Numbered from the stretch's first letter, positions 43,766-51,888 are shown. The stretch: DNA of 64,000 nucleotides from Roseovarius tolerans (GCF_900109855.1 NZ_FOBO01000001.1:287538-351537); one strand, 5' to 3'. Numbers and translations: made by a program. Notes: generated from the letters alone by a model not told the origin.

Positions 43766-44905
43766 TCAGCCCGCCCGCCGCCGCTGGGCCTTGGGCAGCG
43801 CGATGTCGAGATCGGAGTCGGTTTCCGGCAAGCCTTCGCGTGACAAAAGCACCGCGACGGCGCGCAGGCCCGGCACGTGACTGCATACAATCATCAGGGC
43901 CACCATGATCGGCACCGCCAGAAACATCCCCGGTATTCCCCAGACTGCCGCCCAGAAGGCGAGGCTGATGATGATGCCGAAGGACGACACCCGCAGCGCG
44001 CGGCCCATCAGCATCGGGTCGATGATATTGCCGAAGAAGAACTGGATCGCCCCCACCAGGAGGAAGATCGCCAGCGTCAGTGTGCCATCCGCCAGCTGCA
44101 CGAAGGCCACCAGCGCCACCAGGACCGTCGCCATGATCGAGCCGATCGAGGGGATGTAATTCAGCACGAAGGTCAGAATCCCGAGGGCCGCAGCCAGATC
44201 GAGCTCGAAGAACCGCGCGATGCCGTAGACCAGTAGCCCGGTGACCCCGCTCACCAGTGTCTTGACCAGCAGGTAATAGTTCACACGGTGGATGATGGAG
44301 CCGATGATGCGGCTCACTTTCTCGGCCTGCACGGCATCGCCGAACAGGCTTTGGAGCTTGGTGCCGAACCAGACCCGTTCGGCAAAGAGAAAGCCCACGA
44401 AGAGAATGACCAGCACCGTGCCCTGCATCAGGCCGCCCGCCTGTCCGGCGATGGTGCGCAGATAGCCCGCCACGTCGAGCGTCGCCACCGAGTTGAATAC
44501 CGCCGCTTCGGCATCGGGCCCGAGCCATTTGAACATCGCGGAAATCGCCTGCGGCGCGCGGTCGGTATAGGCCAGCGTGGTCGAGAGCACGGTATTGGCT
44601 TGTGACAATATGATCGCCGTCAGGCTGAGCAGGGCAGTCGAGATCATCAGCAGGGCCACGATGCTCGCCAGCCAGTTGGGCACCCGCACCGGTCCGACCC
44701 GCATCCGCGCGATGGAATTGATCGCGTCCGAGGTCAGGCTGAACAGGATGATCGCGGTGGCCAGCGAGATCAGCAGGAAGCGCGCCTGCACCAGCAGGAA
44801 CAGCACCACCGCGAAGGCGATGATGATCTGTGCCACGGTGCGAATGCGCTGCAATTCGGAGGCGGGCGGGTGGTCTGTGCGCGGTGTCGGGTTTTGGGCT
44901 GTCAC
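43766..44905 (-). CDS. AI-2E family (PerM/TqsA-like) transporter
   Basis: A 379-aa polytopic membrane protein with about eight helices. The family pattern includes an N-terminal IIIAFAVVLFLLVQARFLLI pair, AALGILTFVLNYIPSIGSIM near residue 240 (the conserved NYIPxxG motif) and IDPMLMGRALRVSSFGIIIS near residue 300. Members export autoinducer-2, or serve as sodium/proton antiporters; the substrate here is unknown. Divergent from tRNA-Ser. Confidence 0.88.
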   Translation of the reverse strand: MTAQNPTPRTDHPPASELQRIRTVAQIIIAFAVVLFLLVQARFLLISLATAIILFSLTSDAINSIARMRVGPVRVPNWLASIVALLMISTALLSLTAIILSQANTVLSTTLAYTDRAPQAISAMFKWLGPDAEAAVFNSVATLDVAGYLRTIAGQAGGLMQGTVLVILFVGFLFAERVWFGTKLQSLFGDAVQAEKVSRIIGSIIHRVNYYLLVKTLVSGVTGLLVYGIARFFELDLAAALGILTFVLNYIPSIGSIMATVLVALVAFVQLADGTLTLAIFLLVGAIQFFFGNIIDPMLMGRALRVSSFGIIISLAFWAAVWGIPGMFLAVPIMVALMIVCSHVPGLRAVAVLLSREGLPETDSDLDIALPKAQRRRAG

Positions 44906-45012
44906 TTGGGGCTCGTCGCTGTCATCTTTGCGTGTGGGACGGATTATCCAGCCTGAGTATCAGGAAATTGCGGGAAAGATACAATCATCACCGCATCGCG
45001 AAAGACAGCCTC

Positions 45013-45040
45013 TTGCAAATCCCCCGGTCCTGCGTCTAGA
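45013..45040 (+). promoter_or_regulatory. Putative promoter of tRNA-Ser
   Basis: TTGCAA and TCTAGA are separated by 16 bases and end 11 bases before the mature tRNA 5' end, a plausible sigma-70 promoter. Confidence 0.45.
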
Positions 45041-45051
45041 AACCGCGCAAC

Positions 45052-45141
45052 GGAGAGGTGGCCGAGTGGTCGAAGGCGCACGCCTGGAAAGTGTGTAGGC
45101 GGGAAACCGTCTCGAGGGTTCGAATCCCTCTCTCTCCGCCA
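45052..45141 (+). tRNA. tRNA-Ser(GGA)
   Basis: A 90-base class II tRNA with CCA encoded. The acceptor stem is GGAGAGG / TCTCTCC with discriminator G. The anticodon arm CACGC-CTGGAAA-GTGTG gives anticodon GGA. A long variable arm (around GGCGGGAAACCGTC) and T arm GAGGG-TTCGAAT-CCCTC are present. Its 3' end is the integration site of the following island. Confidence 0.97.
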
Positions 45142-45305
45142 TAAAGACTGCGTATCCCATTGATATAGTTAGTTTTATTTGATTGGTGAGGATTTACTTC
45201 CCCCAATCCTTCCCCCGCAACGACCGAGATCCTCTCGGAACGTTCCGGATGACATACCTACATCAACATGCTAATTTGCGATCGCATTGAGCGGAGGGAT
45301 TTAGC

Positions 45306-47045
45306 ATTTTTGGTTTTCTGAAAAAGCGAAAATGGAAAGAACAAGTTAAGTTAGCAACGCAAAATCACTTGGCTTGCAGGCATCTATTGGATTTGGAAGA
45401 GAACTCCATCGAAGCAGGACTAACGTCTGCATCCCCATTTCCGTCTGCACATAAGGATAATCTCGAAACCAGCAGTGGTTATCTGATTTACCTTCGCTCG
45501 GGTGAGCCCTTGCCTTCAATGATTATCGGGGATGCGCTGGAAATGAACCGGAGCCTCCGGCGCGAATACGACGCAGACTTGAAGGCACGCAAAGCGTTCG
45601 CATCCCAATTTGGGAGTGCTAGCAAACGGTTACTCCCCTTTGATAAGATTTTCACACCAAACGAGGGATGGGAAATATACCTCGATCATTTCTTGGGCAC
45701 AGCCATTCCTGTTCAAGAAAACAAAAGCTTCAGGCCCCCAGAGAGCGCCGCGACTTCTGGCTTCGCGGGTCTCACAACTGTGAATGGGGGTCCTAATGGC
45801 GACCCTCTCGAGTACGCCATTATAGCATTAAGGAGTGACGCATACCCCTATCAGGCGAAGAGCGAACTGGAAGAGAAATTTGGCCTTGGCGATTCAGAAG
45901 CCAGTGAGATTGTTCGCATTGCAAAGAAAAAAATCATGCAGAATCTGGAGGCAAGAAATCCTGAGGCTTGGAAATCGCTAGGATTAAGCTCGTACAGATC
46001 ATCAGAACCTGAGGGCAATCAATACTTGGATGGATTGCTCGAAGGCGGTCGAAGGGCAGGTATGGACCCTGAAAAGCTGCGAGAGACATTTCAGAACATC
46101 AAACCAGAGAGAATGCGTGAACTAACTTCTCAGGTCGACGATATGATTACATCGGAACGCAAAGTTAATCTGCAAGAAATCCTAAGCAACGCTGCGGTCT
46201 TTGGCTTAACGGAGGGATACTATGTTGAGCACCAAGGGCGGATCTTTTTCTATTCAATAGCGGAAGATTTCTGGACACAGTTGTTCCAAAGATCCGTACT
46301 GAGTGACGCTGTAAGACTGGCAGCCCAAGACATCCAAAACCTTTTGTTTGAAAGAAATGGCACACATTCACCAGCATGTACTGCGCAATTTGTAAGGCTT
46401 GCTCAGCACGCGGTGCAGCCGAGCCAGATCGTCCAGCTTAAGGCCAAGCTACCTGACGGTGCAGAAAAAACTGCGCGACTTCACGCCGCAGCATGGGCTG
46501 GGCTATTGTTGGGTTTTCCGGTGATAGTTCGTGACGAAGCGCCCGGTGGGGTCATGGAATGGCACTTCAACGACTATCCGGGAAACGCAACGATTTACCG
46601 TGTTCGAGACGACGATGCGGACCCGTTGGAACTTGTCCACGAAGTGAATTGGATGCACCTTCAACGAAAAGTTCTAGAGAACAGAGGACGCACCGAAACT
46701 CGGGCAGAACACGCCGACCTCAGCGAGCATGAATTGCTCCACAATCCAAAGGGCGCTTGGACCGTCTACGTTGACGACAATTTCCACTACATGGATGAGG
46801 ACGAGCGATACGTCCTCGGGACATTCGACAGCTACGATGCGGCAGTTACAGCCTGCCGGAAAATCGTCGATGATTTCCTCGAGGCCAATGATGCCAAGTC
46901 GGCCGATGAGATGTTTGAGAGCTATGTATCGTTTGGCGACGACCCGTGGATTAAAGGCCTGCCGCCCATATCGAACCAGCCGAATTTCTCAGCCCGAAAG
47001 TATGCAGGCGAGCGCTGCACTGAACTCCGGCCGCAGTCGAGTTGA
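45306..47045 (+). CDS. Hypothetical 579-aa island protein with a probable ATT start
   Basis: No family recognised. The frame opens at 45291; its only start with a good ribosome binding site (GGAGGG, spacing seven) is ATT, giving MFGFLKKRKWKEQVKLATQN. A TTG at 45369 is the conventional fallback but has no such site. Visible parts: a charged N-terminus, a helical repeat-like middle (SELEEKFGLGDSEASEIVRI; LREALRETFQNIKPERM-like stretch), an amphipathic AARLHAAAWAGLLLGFPVIV segment, and a compact C-terminal domain (YVDDNFHYMDEDERYVLGTF, YDAAVTACRKIVDDFLEAND). Base composition is clearly lower in GC than the host genes, a sign of transfer. Likely cargo of the tRNA-Ser island. Confidence 0.65.
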   Translation: MFGFLKKRKWKEQVKLATQNHLACRHLLDLEENSIEAGLTSASPFPSAHKDNLETSSGYLIYLRSGEPLPSMIIGDALEMNRSLRREYDADLKARKAFASQFGSASKRLLPFDKIFTPNEGWEIYLDHFLGTAIPVQENKSFRPPESAATSGFAGLTTVNGGPNGDPLEYAIIALRSDAYPYQAKSELEEKFGLGDSEASEIVRIAKKKIMQNLEARNPEAWKSLGLSSYRSSEPEGNQYLDGLLEGGRRAGMDPEKLRETFQNIKPERMRELTSQVDDMITSERKVNLQEILSNAAVFGLTEGYYVEHQGRIFFYSIAEDFWTQLFQRSVLSDAVRLAAQDIQNLLFERNGTHSPACTAQFVRLAQHAVQPSQIVQLKAKLPDGAEKTARLHAAAWAGLLLGFPVIVRDEAPGGVMEWHFNDYPGNATIYRVRDDDADPLELVHEVNWMHLQRKVLENRGRTETRAEHADLSEHELLHNPKGAWTVYVDDNFHYMDEDERYVLGTFDSYDAAVTACRKIVDDFLEANDAKSADEMFESYVSFGDDPWIKGLPPISNQPNFSARKYAGERCTELRPQSS

Positions 47046-47130
47046 ATAATGATTTTTGGAGGAACTCTGCGGCGGTCGCTGCAAGCAAGCCGAGCCCTGC
47101 TAAGTAGGCGGATTTGAGAGTGGAAATATT

Positions 47131-47388
47131 GTGATCGGAACTCTATCACTTATCGCACTGATCGCCTTGGGGTTCATGCAATACTCCATTTGGTTCGCAG
47201 TGCCATTGGCGGTCGTGAACACCTTTATTGGAATGCATACCCCACCGGAGCGAGTGGAAAGGCTGCGCGAAATGGGGGTGAGTTACCGGGATTTTCTACT
47301 TTCATCGTTGCCATTGCAAGCACTACTCGCAGCAGTTCTTTATGGCTTGGGTTTTGGTACCAACAAGTTTCTGGGTCTTTTTCTTTGA
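47131..47388 (+). CDS. Small membrane protein of the tRNA-Ser island
   Basis: An 85-aa protein starting at GTG with two or three hydrophobic helices (LIALIALGFMQYSIWFAVPL; LQALLAAVLYGLGFGTNKFL) separated by a basic loop (TPPERVERLREMGVSYRDF). No family recognised. Its end overlaps the end of the antiparallel zinc-finger gene by 66 bases, so one of the two could be shorter in reality. Confidence 0.45.
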   Translation: MIGTLSLIALIALGFMQYSIWFAVPLAVVNTFIGMHTPPERVERLREMGVSYRDFLLSSLPLQALLAAVLYGLGFGTNKFLGLFL

Positions 47389-47655
47389 GGCTTTGTGCGC
47401 GGCCCACCGCCGGCGTTGCGCTTCTGCGATGCGGGCCTTCCCGTCGTCCGTCCGCGGTCCGGTGCTGGCACCACCGTGAAACTTGCATCGCGTTTTGCCC
47501 GGTATGGCCTTTGCTTGGCAGGGCTTTCCCTTCCGAGTTTTGGCTCCGCAAACGATGGCACTCAAAGGCGATAGAGTTGATGGCGGCTCTAATACCCCAC
47601 CCCGCGCGCGCGCGATGTCGGGGATAAACTTGCGGTCCAAATCTCTACTTTTCAT
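47323..47655 (-). CDS. HGG-motif putative zinc-binding protein
   Basis: A 110-aa basic protein with the pattern CGAKTRKGKPCQAKAIPGKT, then CKFHGGASTGPRTDDGKARI, and RRRWAAHKASKK. This C-x-x-x-T-x-x-G-x-x-C ... C-x-F-HGG-x-STG arrangement is frequent in small proteins of phages and islands in alphaproteobacteria; zinc and nucleic-acid binding are inferred. GAGGGATTAAG precedes the ATG. It points away from the replication operon's end and overlaps the small membrane gene tail to tail. Confidence 0.7.
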   Translation of the reverse strand: MKSRDLDRKFIPDIARARGGVLEPPSTLSPLSAIVCGAKTRKGKPCQAKAIPGKTRCKFHGGASTGPRTDDGKARIAEAQRRRWAAHKASKKKTQKLVGTKTQAIKNCCE

Positions 47656-47794
47656 CTTAATCCCTCGTCCAGCTTATGCCAACCTATCCCGCCCGTCTGG
47701 CCCATGCCGCTCCAAAATCCTGCGCCCCACTACAAGCTCGGTATTTGTCAAAAGTGGGGCCTAGGCTGCGGTTCTGGTTTTGGCGCTAGGGGGC

Positions 47795-47921
47795 TGCGAC
47801 ACTTGCGACTTCCGCGACACGAAAAGCGGGTTTCTGGGAGTAGAGGGGTTGCGACAGTCGCGACACTTGCGACATTGGGCGCGCAGCTGGGGCTTGTGTC
47901 GCAGTTGTCGCGGAAGTCGCA
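47795..47921. repeat. Nine YGCGAC units in three triplets with exact 9-bp spacing
   Basis: In the non-coding stretch 47656-47960, direct units start at 47795, 47804, 47813 and at 47850, 47859, 47868. Three inverted units follow at 47897, 47906, 47915. Each triplet has a 9-base period. The first and third triplets contain a perfect 16-bp inverted repeat (TGCGACTTCCGCGACA at 47804-47819, complement at 47906-47921). The array follows the DUF3987 gene and resembles replication iterons or an extended protein-binding array. No promoter or gene is evident in the rest of the gap. Confidence 0.85.
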
Positions 47922-47960
47922 GGGGGTTGCTCCGCGATTTCTACTAGTTTGGCGTGAGGA

Positions 47961-49463
47961 TTAAACCACATGGCCCGTCCCACTTACGATGCGCCAACTT
48001 TCAACTCGAGCGGATCCGCGGACCACTGTTCCCGCTTCAAGACGCACTAGCCATCCGTGCTTTTCAAGCATTTCCAGCGCAGCCCTTGCCTTTGGGCTTT
48101 CGCGCAATGCATTCGGCCCCAACCGGACGACATCGCGCACTAGCACATCGGGTTCAGTCCAGTTTGTCAGAAGCCACAGCCGCAGCTTTTCGGCGTTGTC
48201 GATTTCAGCGGAAACAAGCGCAGCGCTGGAAAGCCGTGAAGCTTCGGCAAGGTAGTACTGCGCCAGCAAGATTGCATCGTTCATTTCGCTAACCTGCACT
48301 TCTGGGGCATACAGGTCACGCCAGAGGGTCAGCACACCAGCGATGCGCGCAGCCTGTTCCGCTGTTTTGGATGCCGTGCCTGAGATATGGGCCAAGTCAC
48401 CGCCGGGCGCTTGTGCGGTTTCTATGACGTCCGAAAATGCAGACAATTGCGCGCGGGCACCGGGGGTCAAATTAAGGATGCGCGGTTGCAGTTCGCGGGT
48501 TTCCAGGTCGATGGGCGGTGTTGTATCGAGGATGTCGCGCAGCCGTCCTGAGAAGTTCGCCATCGCCATATCATCGCGCTTTGTGTTGGCTTGCATTCGG
48601 GTTCCGATTGCGCTGGGCGGTTCACACATCAGGAAACGGGGCAGAAAGCCTGTGTCAGCCGCCAGCGGGTCCGCCATGAAGCCCAGCGCGACGGTTGGTT
48701 GCACCATCAGGTGTACTGCCAGCCGCCGCCCGTATAACGTCGAGTGCCCATCCCCTGAGCGCGTGCGCCGAATTGGGTTGCCTTGCCAAAGGTCATTGAA
48801 CGCGGCCAGCGTCTTTTGTCTGTTTTCACTATTCATGGCGTGCCCGCCCAGAAACTGCCCGCCTTCATCCGAGAAAAGCCCAAGGCTGGGGTTTCCATGC
48901 GCAAATAGCTTGGTCAGCCCTTCAAAGGTCGGTTCTGTCACTGTCCTATCAGCCGATGCGGGCGCTTCGGGTTCCGGCCCGAGCGCTTCAAGGTCAGCTT
49001 GCGCCGCCGTGCGCTTTTCGCCTTTGCCCTTTTTAGCTTCCATTAAAATGTGGTCGCGTTCGCCTTTCCACAGCGCGTGCGCATTGGTCCAGCTTTGCAT
49101 TTCTTCGCGCTGAGCTTTGGCCCGTTCTTTTTCGTGGTCGCGCAGTGGAGCCATTAGCGGGGCGTCGCACGCTGATTTACGTTCACCGCTTCGAGCGATG
49201 GTCAGGGCGTAAATCGATAAAGGGCGCATGCCGCCCAGCGTCTCCACATTGGCAAAGCCTTGCACTGCCAGCGATGCCACGGTGAGAGCCGATGCCGCTG
49301 GGATGGCGACAGGGGCTTGCGTCATGCCCTGCACGGCTTCTACCGCGTCGCGCAACGGCCCGAGTGCTTCAACAGGATACGCGGCACCGGCAGCGGTTTC
49401 GCGCACCAGCGGTTGCGGAGCTTCGGGGTTGAAGGGTGTTTCTGTTGCGTGAACGTGCATCAT
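47961..49463 (-). CDS. DUF3987 protein (YfjI-like, putative helicase/replication)
   Basis: A 500-aa protein of the DUF3987 family, found in integrative elements next to primases. It begins MMHVHATETPFNPEAPQ. Recognisable stretches are VASLAVQGFANVETLGGMRP near residue 70, followed by YALTIARSGERKSACDAPLM (a degenerate P-loop-like SGERKS near residue 92), and GLFSDEGGQFLGGHAMNSEN near residue 210, an acidic Walker B-like site. An ATPase role in element replication is inferred. Its ATG overlaps the primase stop (ATGA), and the gene ends 40 bases before the YGCGAC array. Confidence 0.82.
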   Translation of the reverse strand: MMHVHATETPFNPEAPQPLVRETAAGAAYPVEALGPLRDAVEAVQGMTQAPVAIPAASALTVASLAVQGFANVETLGGMRPLSIYALTIARSGERKSACDAPLMAPLRDHEKERAKAQREEMQSWTNAHALWKGERDHILMEAKKGKGEKRTAAQADLEALGPEPEAPASADRTVTEPTFEGLTKLFAHGNPSLGLFSDEGGQFLGGHAMNSENRQKTLAAFNDLWQGNPIRRTRSGDGHSTLYGRRLAVHLMVQPTVALGFMADPLAADTGFLPRFLMCEPPSAIGTRMQANTKRDDMAMANFSGRLRDILDTTPPIDLETRELQPRILNLTPGARAQLSAFSDVIETAQAPGGDLAHISGTASKTAEQAARIAGVLTLWRDLYAPEVQVSEMNDAILLAQYYLAEASRLSSAALVSAEIDNAEKLRLWLLTNWTEPDVLVRDVVRLGPNALRESPKARAALEMLEKHGWLVRLEAGTVVRGSARVESWRIVSGTGHVV

Positions 49464-50338
49464 GCCGCGTCCTTTCCGGTCAAAATGTCATTCCAATCGC
49501 GCCCGTCAGGGGCAGGCAGCAGTGATACCTGCCACCCAATACCGTGCGCCCGCGTCGCCAAAGCCTGCGCCGCTGTGCGGCCTGCTGCATCGCCATCAGC
49601 TGCAATGGTCAATCGCCCCGGTTCGTCCGGTAAATGCAGCCCGCGTATCCCCGATGTGGACAGCGCCGCCCAAACAGTCGCAGGGGCGCGCAATAGCCCG
49701 CTAGACAGGCTCAGCGCGGTTTCGATGCCTTCTGCCACCGCAAGCGTCTGTGGCCCATCAGACAGGCGTACAGCGCCGCCGCACACCGCGCCCAGCATCG
49801 CCTTGGATGGCGTCACATCGGCCTTGCCGCTGCCATCACAGCGTAGATAGGTGCGATGCACTGCGAAGCCTGCGCCACCCTCTACGAGCGCCACCAACGC
49901 CGGAAATGTTTTGGCGGTTGCGTGCCAACATTGCGGATCAAAGCGCAGAGTTTTAGGAAGGGGGCAGGTAATACCCCGCCCCCTCAAATAGCTTTCCGCA
50001 ACTGTGCCTAGGACGGACTGCGCGCCCATCCACAGGCGGTGCGCCTGCTGCGCACGCTTTGCGTCAGCCCTGCGCTGTTCTGCTGCGCGCTGAGCAGAGA
50101 TTGCCGGATCCGGCGGCGTGTAGGTGCCCTGCGTGATGCCCGCCGCTGTCGCAATGTCGCGATAGTCGCAACCGGCCTTCTTGCAATTCAACAATAGCTT
50201 GCCGCCAGTGCCATCGGCCAAAGTGAGCGCATTCTGCGATTTGTGGCCTTCGAACTGGCACACCGGGCAGGGTGCGCAGCCGTAGCGGCCATACCATTTC
50301 CCGCACAGTCTTTGCGTTATGTGTTTTGCATCCATCAT
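49460..50338 (-). CDS. CHC2/TOPRIM primase-like protein of the island
   Basis: A 292-aa protein starting MMDAKHITQRLCGKWYGRYG. The N-terminal zinc finger is CAPCPVCQ near residue 20 and LLLNCKKAGCDYRDI near residue 50. The TOPRIM core is in residues 180-280: TLAVAEGIETALSLSSGLL with the catalytic glutamate, and LTIAADGDAAGRTAAQAL. It ends in DGRDWNDILTG. Such proteins prime replication of P4-type elements. The first bases overlap the stop of the 31-aa gene (TAATG). Confidence 0.88.
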   Translation of the reverse strand: MMDAKHITQRLCGKWYGRYGCAPCPVCQFEGHKSQNALTLADGTGGKLLLNCKKAGCDYRDIATAAGITQGTYTPPDPAISAQRAAEQRRADAKRAQQAHRLWMGAQSVLGTVAESYLRGRGITCPLPKTLRFDPQCWHATAKTFPALVALVEGGAGFAVHRTYLRCDGSGKADVTPSKAMLGAVCGGAVRLSDGPQTLAVAEGIETALSLSSGLLRAPATVWAALSTSGIRGLHLPDEPGRLTIAADGDAAGRTAAQALATRAHGIGWQVSLLPAPDGRDWNDILTGKDAA

Positions 50339-50433
50339 TACGTCGCCCCCCAAATCAGGGCGGCCAAAGCATTTGCCTGCGCCTCGTTCAGCCCGTGAGC
50401 GCGCATCAGGAAGGCGATTTGCAATCTCTTCAT
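50338..50433 (-). CDS. 31-residue coupled microprotein
   Basis: A short frame beginning MKRLQIAFLMRAHGLNEAQA and ending LIWGAT. Its ATG overlaps the winged-helix stop (ATGA), and its TAA overlaps the primase ATG (TAATG), so it is embedded in the translational relay of the operon. The helix-turn pattern with hydrophobic spacing is protein-like. Function unknown; I infer a real gene from the exact overlaps at both ends. Confidence 0.6.
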   Translation of the reverse strand: MKRLQIAFLMRAHGLNEAQANALAALIWGAT

Positions 50434-50837
50434 ACCGCACCCCCAATCCGGCCAAGGGACACGCCAGAGCGCAAAACGTATTTTGCATGATGCCCCGGAA
50501 AGTCGCCTGCGTGCGTTTCGGTGATTGTTTCGACTTCAACGCCGATGCCGCGAAGGTCAAAGATATATGCGCTCCAACGCGGTGCAGAATTGTGGATAGT
50601 CGTACAGCCTGTTGTGCCCGCCTCAAGCAACTGGTCGAGCGCCCAGCGCACACGGCCAGAAACAAGAATGGCGAAAGCGACGCCATCGGTTGTTGTGACA
50701 GAGTAGGACGTGCCGCCGTTGTGGCGTGCTGGTTTGCGTTGTGCTATGATTTGGGTGTCAGCCGCTAGCGCTTGGCAATCTACCCGGCCCGGTTCCTGCG
50801 CCAACAGGTTCCGGGCCATTTCGTTTGTGCCGCCCAT
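50430..50837 (-). CDS. Winged-helix domain protein of the island replication operon
   Basis: A 135-aa protein. The start is the ATG one base after the AlpA stop (MGGTNEMARNLLAQ). The C-terminal half holds the winged-helix core (TTDGVAFAILVSGRVRWALDQL, then WSAYIFDLRGIGVEVETITE and FPGHHAKYVLRS), a pattern recurring in P4-like islands beside AlpA and primase genes. Probably DNA-binding; a role in origin recognition is a possibility given the nearby repeat array. Coupled to the 31-aa gene by ATGA. Confidence 0.75.
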   Translation of the reverse strand: MGGTNEMARNLLAQEPGRVDCQALAADTQIIAQRKPARHNGGTSYSVTTTDGVAFAILVSGRVRWALDQLLEAGTTGCTTIHNSAPRWSAYIFDLRGIGVEVETITETHAGDFPGHHAKYVLRSGVSLGRIGGAV

Positions 50838-50838
50838 A

Positions 50839-51024
50839 TCAAGTGACCCGTGTTTCACGGCTTTCGAGCCATGCAGCAATATCGCTTTCGCGCCATGCCA
50901 CGAGGCGCGCGCCCAGTTTTACGGGCTGGGGGAATCCTCCACGTTTCATCCAGTCGTAAATGGTCGAGCGAGAAAGCCCAGTGCGAGCTTCGACCTCGGG
51001 GCGACGCAGTAGTGTTTCGGTCAT
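50839..51024 (-). CDS. AlpA family DNA-binding protein
   Basis: A 61-aa AlpA-type winged helix: LLRRPEVEARTGLSRSTIYD, then WMKRGGFPQPVKLGARLVAW and RESDIAAWLESR. AlpA proteins activate integrase or excision in P4-like elements. An excellent site TAGGAGGAACTAAAC precedes the ATG. First gene of the replication operon. Confidence 0.92.
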   Translation of the reverse strand: MTETLLRRPEVEARTGLSRSTIYDWMKRGGFPQPVKLGARLVAWRESDIAAWLESRETRVT

Positions 51025-51041
51025 GTTTAGTTCCTCCTATG

Positions 51042-51056
51042 GCGTATTGGGTACGC
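51042..51056. promoter_or_regulatory. Inverted repeat in the alpA leader
   Basis: GCGTA-TTGGG-TACGC lies 17 bases before the alpA start codon, next to its ribosome binding site. A candidate AlpA operator or leader hairpin controlling the operon. Confidence 0.35.
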
Positions 51057-51127
51057 TAGGAAGTTGGCAGAAACTTATTGCCTTTGTCTGGGGCAAATAT
51101 GGGGATGTATTTGCACCGGCACGGCGT

Positions 51128-51358
51128 TTAATCTGATGCGCAGATGAGACCATTTCGCGTTTCCATGCACCGCGTCACGGATTGACCGCGCTCCCGCGCA
51201 AGTTGCTCAAAACAAATCCGATCCAAAGCCTCGTTATATGCTTGATCGCGAACGGTAAGCCCAAGCCTAAGCTCCATGCCGCACTGATTGCGCAAAGGCT
51301 CAGACGGAGCGCAGCCACCGATCAGTACCACCGCGAGTACGAATTTTATCATTCTCAT
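51128..51358 (-). CDS. Small putative lipoprotein of the island
   Basis: A 76-aa protein with a short signal (MRMIKFVLAVVLIGGCAPSE). LIGGC is a fair lipobox with the lipidated cysteine at residue 16. The mature part has three further cysteines (RNQCGMELRLGL, RICFEQLARERG, VTRCMETRNGLIC), which could form disulfides. No family recognised. Its start overlaps the stop of the 177-aa gene (ATGA), so it is co-expressed with the integrase. Confidence 0.6.
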   Translation of the reverse strand: MRMIKFVLAVVLIGGCAPSEPLRNQCGMELRLGLTVRDQAYNEALDRICFEQLARERGQSVTRCMETRNGLICASD

Positions 51359-51888
51359 TTTTTCCCCTTCCTGATCTGCTTCTTCTGCAATGCCGGCCCT
51401 GTCTTGAAGCCATGGTCTTCCAAAACTTTGCGGAAATCGTCGCGACCTCTTTTGAAGTCAGAACGGATCGTTTCGAACGAACCTTGATAGCCACCGAACT
51501 CGGTTTTGTCTTCAAGGCAACGGTATAACGCATCTGTCTGCGTTGTCCCGTCCTCATACATTATGTCCGTCACCCGTTGCCACAAACGAATTCTTCGATA
51601 GGTATTGTCAATTGCGGGCTTCCTCGTTCTCTGTTCACCTCGAAGGCGTGCAGCGACGTAGGCCCGTCCGTCTGCTGTATGCAGTTGACCCTTCGCTTCG
51701 ACCAGTTCAGCGAGTTTGGTTGGATCACCTTCCTGTGCCGCAATTAATGCGTCTAGCTCTGACTTGTTTTCTTCTACATATAGTAACACCCCAATCGCGC
51801 GTTTTGTGTTAGGATTCATGTTCGGGTGTTGAGCTTTGCCATCGACATATTCTTGGAGAGCTTTGCGGGTCGCTTCATGCATGGTCAT
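51355..51888 (-). CDS. Hypothetical 177-aa protein coupled to the integrase
   Basis: A charged, mainly helical protein (MTMHEATRKALQEYVDGKAQ; NTKRAIGVLLYVEENKSEL; AIDNTYRRIRLWQRVTDIMY; FETIRSDFKRGRDDFRKVLE) with a lysine-rich C-terminus. No family recognised. The start overlaps the integrase stop and the end overlaps the lipoprotein gene. Base composition is lower in GC than in the integrase. It could be island cargo such as exclusion or defence, but nothing in the sequence shows this. Confidence 0.6.
   Translation of the reverse strand: MTMHEATRKALQEYVDGKAQHPNMNPNTKRAIGVLLYVEENKSELDALIAAQEGDPTKLAELVEAKGQLHTADGRAYVAARLRGEQRTRKPAIDNTYRRIRLWQRVTDIMYEDGTTQTDALYRCLEDKTEFGGYQGSFETIRSDFKRGRDDFRKVLEDHGFKTGPALQKKQIRKGKK

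Noticed and set aside
44960..45160. Leftward open frame across tRNA-Ser
   Set aside because: It reads the antisense of a tRNA gene ([13 protein letters not shown] peptide), a well-known false gene call.
47795..47921. YGCGAC array considered as a CRISPR array
   Set aside because: Units are 6-7 bases with a 9-base period; there are no 20-40 bp repeats, no unique spacers and no cas genes.
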